Positions 24,017 through 25,575 of a stretch of 25,575 nucleotides of DNA are shown piece by piece. Source of the DNA: Oleiagrimonas sp964608595 (GTDB lineage Bacteria; Pseudomonadota; Gammaproteobacteria; Xanthomonadales; Rhodanobacteraceae); the NCBI GenBank assembly GCA_964608595.1, contig CAZSOU010000028.1, forward strand, positions 1 through 25,575, written 5' to 3'. Below the pieces are notes generated by a model that had not been told where the DNA came from, ran no database searches, and was given only the letters and a program-made list of their open reading frames with translations. The stretch's first letter is position 1, and each line of letters opens with the position of its first letter. Both the position numbers and the translations under genes were made by a program.

Positions 24017-24286
24017 ATGTCGATGAAGATGCTACTGGCCATCGCGGTCGCCATGTTTGGTTTGAGCGCTTGCGCGTCCACGGCGTCGTGGCGCGACGGA
24101 TCGCGTGATCCGCAGAACATCGCGCGACAGTGCGTTGCGAACGGCTGGTTGCACGACGGTACGTTGAGCCCGGAGCAATTCGGGTATCTTGTCCGCAGTG
24201 GCATCGATGATTATCGCAAGCGGTACGGGACCAATCCGCCGGCAAGTCCACCGGACATGATGCGTATACAACAGCAATGTCAATGA
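24017..24286 (+). CDS. Small lipoprotein of unknown function
   Basis: An 89-residue product with a lipoprotein signal: basic Lys, hydrophobic stretch LLAIAVAMFG, and lipobox LSAC. The mature part is about 68 residues, polar, with Cys in ARQCVANGWLHDG and a final QQQCQ that could form a disulfide, and a block LSPEQFGYLVRSGIDDYRKRYG. I do not recognise a family. ATGs at 24017, 24023 and 24029 are all in frame; none has a clear ribosome site, and a TACAAT element at 24009-24014 would favour a very short leader. The stop TGA overlaps the ATG of the nucleotidase at 24283 (ATGA), so the two are probably translationally coupled. Confidence 0.7.
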   Translation: MSMKMLLAIAVAMFGLSACASTASWRDGSRDPQNIARQCVANGWLHDGTLSPEQFGYLVRSGIDDYRKRYGTNPPASPPDMMRIQQQCQ

Positions 24287-25221
24287 CTCGCGTTCTTGAT
24301 CCGCAGGCGGCGCACACCACCGAGTCGGCGCACGACGGCCGCCTGGTGGTGGGGATCTCCTCGCGCGCCCTGTTCGACCTGGGCGAGAGCCACGACGTCT
24401 TCGAGCGTGAAGGGCTGGATGCGTATCGACGATTCCAGATCGAACACGAGGACGACATTCTCGCCCCCGGTGTCGCATTCCCGTTGGCCACCAAGTTGTT
24501 GGCGCTGAACAAATTGAGCGAGGACGTCCCGCCGGTGGAAGTGATTCTCCTGTCGCGCAACTCAGGGGACACGGGCCTGCGCATTTTCAACGCGATCCAG
24601 CATTACGGGCTGGATATTTCGCGCGCGGCTTTCACCAGTGGCGCGCCCACATCGGATTACATTGCTCCGTTCGCCGCGGACTTGTTCCTGTCCGCCAATG
24701 CCGAGGATGTGGCGCGCGCGCTCAAGGCGGGGGTGGCTGCGGCGACGGTATTGCCCTCGACGCCGACGTCGCGTTCCGGTGAGCAATTACGCATCGCCTT
24801 CGACGGCGATGCGGTGCTGTTCGGTGACGAGGGCGAGCGGGTCTCGCGCGAGGAAGGGCTGCTGGCGTTCCACAAAAGCGAAACCGAGCATGCCGAAGAA
24901 CCGTTGTCGGTCGGCCCGTTTCGCGGATTTCTGCGCGCGTTGCATCATCTGCAGGCCGCCTTTCCGGCAGAAGATTCGCCCATCCGCACCGCGCTGGTCA
25001 CGGCGCGATCGGCTCCCGCGCACAAGCGCGTGATTCTGACGTTGCGCAACTGGGGCATTCGCATCGACGAAGCACTGTTTCTGGGTGGACGCGACAAGGG
25101 TCCGTTTCTGGAAGCGTTCGGCGCCGACATCTTTTTCGACGACTCGCCCGTCAATGTCGAATCCGCGCGTCGTCACGTGGCGACCGGTCATGTGCCGCAT
25201 GGTGTAAGCAATCCCGAATGA
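24283..25221 (+). CDS. Cytosolic 5'-nucleotidase (cN-I-like family)
   Basis: A 312-residue protein of the 5'-nucleotidase family PF06189, HAD-like enzymes related to mammalian cytosolic nucleotidase I. Characteristic blocks are LVVGISSRALFDLGESHDVFEREGLDAYRRFQ near the start, FPLATKLLALN, VEVILLSRNSGDTGLRIFNAIQHYGLDI, FTSGAP, and FDGDAVLFGDEGE with Asp174, then ALVTARSAPAHKRVILTLRNWG and DIFFDDSPVNVESA near the end. Members dephosphorylate nucleoside monophosphates such as AMP or IMP. The start is either 24277 or 24283; I take 24283 because ATGA there overlaps the stop of the upstream lipoprotein gene. A role in nucleotide/NAD pools near nadK is plausible. Confidence 0.87.
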   Translation: MTRVLDPQAAHTTESAHDGRLVVGISSRALFDLGESHDVFEREGLDAYRRFQIEHEDDILAPGVAFPLATKLLALNKLSEDVPPVEVILLSRNSGDTGLRIFNAIQHYGLDISRAAFTSGAPTSDYIAPFAADLFLSANAEDVARALKAGVAAATVLPSTPTSRSGEQLRIAFDGDAVLFGDEGERVSREEGLLAFHKSETEHAEEPLSVGPFRGFLRALHHLQAAFPAEDSPIRTALVTARSAPAHKRVILTLRNWGIRIDEALFLGGRDKGPFLEAFGADIFFDDSPVNVESARRHVATGHVPHGVSNPE

Positions 25222-25258
25222 CCGCCGATGGGTTCGCCATCACCCGGTTGCAATGGCC

Positions 25259-25287
25259 GTGACCCTTTCGGTGGCGGCGGTTACAAT
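25259..25287 (+). promoter_or_regulatory. Promoter of gcdH
   Basis: GTGACC (25259-25264) and TACAAT (25282-25287) are 17 nt apart, matching at 4/6 and 5/6 positions. The start is expected near 25294, and GGAAG (25309-25313) lies 6 nt before the ATG at 25320. Confidence 0.55.
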
Positions 25288-25319
25288 CGAAGGCCGAATT
25301 CGGTCATTGGAAGCATCAG

Positions 25320-25575
25320 ATGCCAGCACCCCGTCTCAATCCGCTCGATTTGTACGACATCCAGTCCCGCCTCACCGACGAAGAACGCATGGTGCAGGAC
25401 ACCGTGGCGCGCTTCACCGACGAAAAGGTGTTGCCGATCATCGGCGAGTGTTTCGACCAGGCGCGTTTCCCGACCGAGCTGATTCCGGAGATCGCCGGCC
25501 TGGGCCTGCTCGGCGCGACACTTCCCGAGGAATACGGCGGTGCCGGCATGAGCGGCGTGTCCTACGGCCTGATCT
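25320..25575 (+). CDS. gcdH: Glutaryl-CoA dehydrogenase, N-terminal part (3' partial)
   Basis: The first 85 codons of a gene that runs off the right edge. The segment RLTDEERMVQDTVARFTDEKVLPIIGECFDQARFP and LIPEIAGLGLLGATLPEEYGGAGMSGVSYGLI is the N-terminal helical domain of an acyl-CoA dehydrogenase. The extended start MPAPRLNPLDLYDIQSRL and the AGMSGVSYGLI ending are those of glutaryl-CoA dehydrogenase, which oxidatively decarboxylates glutaryl-CoA to crotonyl-CoA with FAD in lysine, tryptophan and benzoate breakdown. The catalytic glutamate and FAD sites are outside the window. Start and ribosome site are clear, and the gene has its own promoter. Confidence 0.85.
   Translation, partial: MPAPRLNPLDLYDIQSRLTDEERMVQDTVARFTDEKVLPIIGECFDQARFPTELIPEIAGLGLLGATLPEEYGGAGMSGVSYGLI

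Overview
The window reads as chromosomal DNA of a high-GC gammaproteobacterium, most likely Xanthomonadales and probably Rhodanobacteraceae (Rhodanobacter/Dyella-like). That placement rests on recognised protein families: a 180-kDa-class NAD-glutamate dehydrogenase, a DUF6164 protein, glutaryl-CoA dehydrogenase with the xanthomonad-like N-terminus, IcmF, lipoprotein azurin, and REP-like hairpins built on a CTCATGCGCGACAGC core. It is inference; no ribosomal RNA or species marker is present.

Layout. 1-572: 3' end of the fused B12-dependent acyl-CoA mutase icmF and a strong intrinsic terminator. 699-4026 (minus): an FAD monooxygenase of locally low GC, then a two-gene operon of a PPOX-fold flavoprotein and an MFS exporter. 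4027-6844 (plus): an AT-rich control region with a near-consensus sigma-54 promoter, a secreted PEP-CTERM protein, a VanZ-type membrane protein and a DUF6164 protein. 7044-9161: a HIT protein (minus), a divergent MFS transporter and a tiny Pmp3/YqaE protein. 9196-11905: a DAACS-type dicarboxylate/acidic amino acid symporter (minus), divergent lipoprotein azurin with a perfect 14-bp terminator, and a small membrane protein. 11921-17612 (minus): agmatine-deiminase family enzyme, then an RND efflux pair (adaptor plus AcrB-like permease) behind a long structured leader. 18057-25575 (plus): NAD-glutamate dehydrogenase, NAD kinase, a small lipoprotein overlapping a cytosolic 5'-nucleotidase, and the start of glutaryl-CoA dehydrogenase.

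Themes. Several genes concern acyl-CoA and amino acid catabolism (icmF, gdh, gcdH, deiminase, symporter), envelope and efflux (RND, two MFS, VanZ, PEP-CTERM), and NAD/nucleotide metabolism (nadK, nucleotidase). No phage, CRISPR, tRNA, rRNA or intact mobile element was seen. The points most worth following are the sigma-54 promoter with an upstream inverted repeat in front of the PEP-CTERM gene, the REP-like hairpin family (two full copies and one solo arm), the structured leader and operator-like palindrome of the RND operon, and the long-linker lipoprotein azurin. I did not find evidence for a wholly new multi-gene system.
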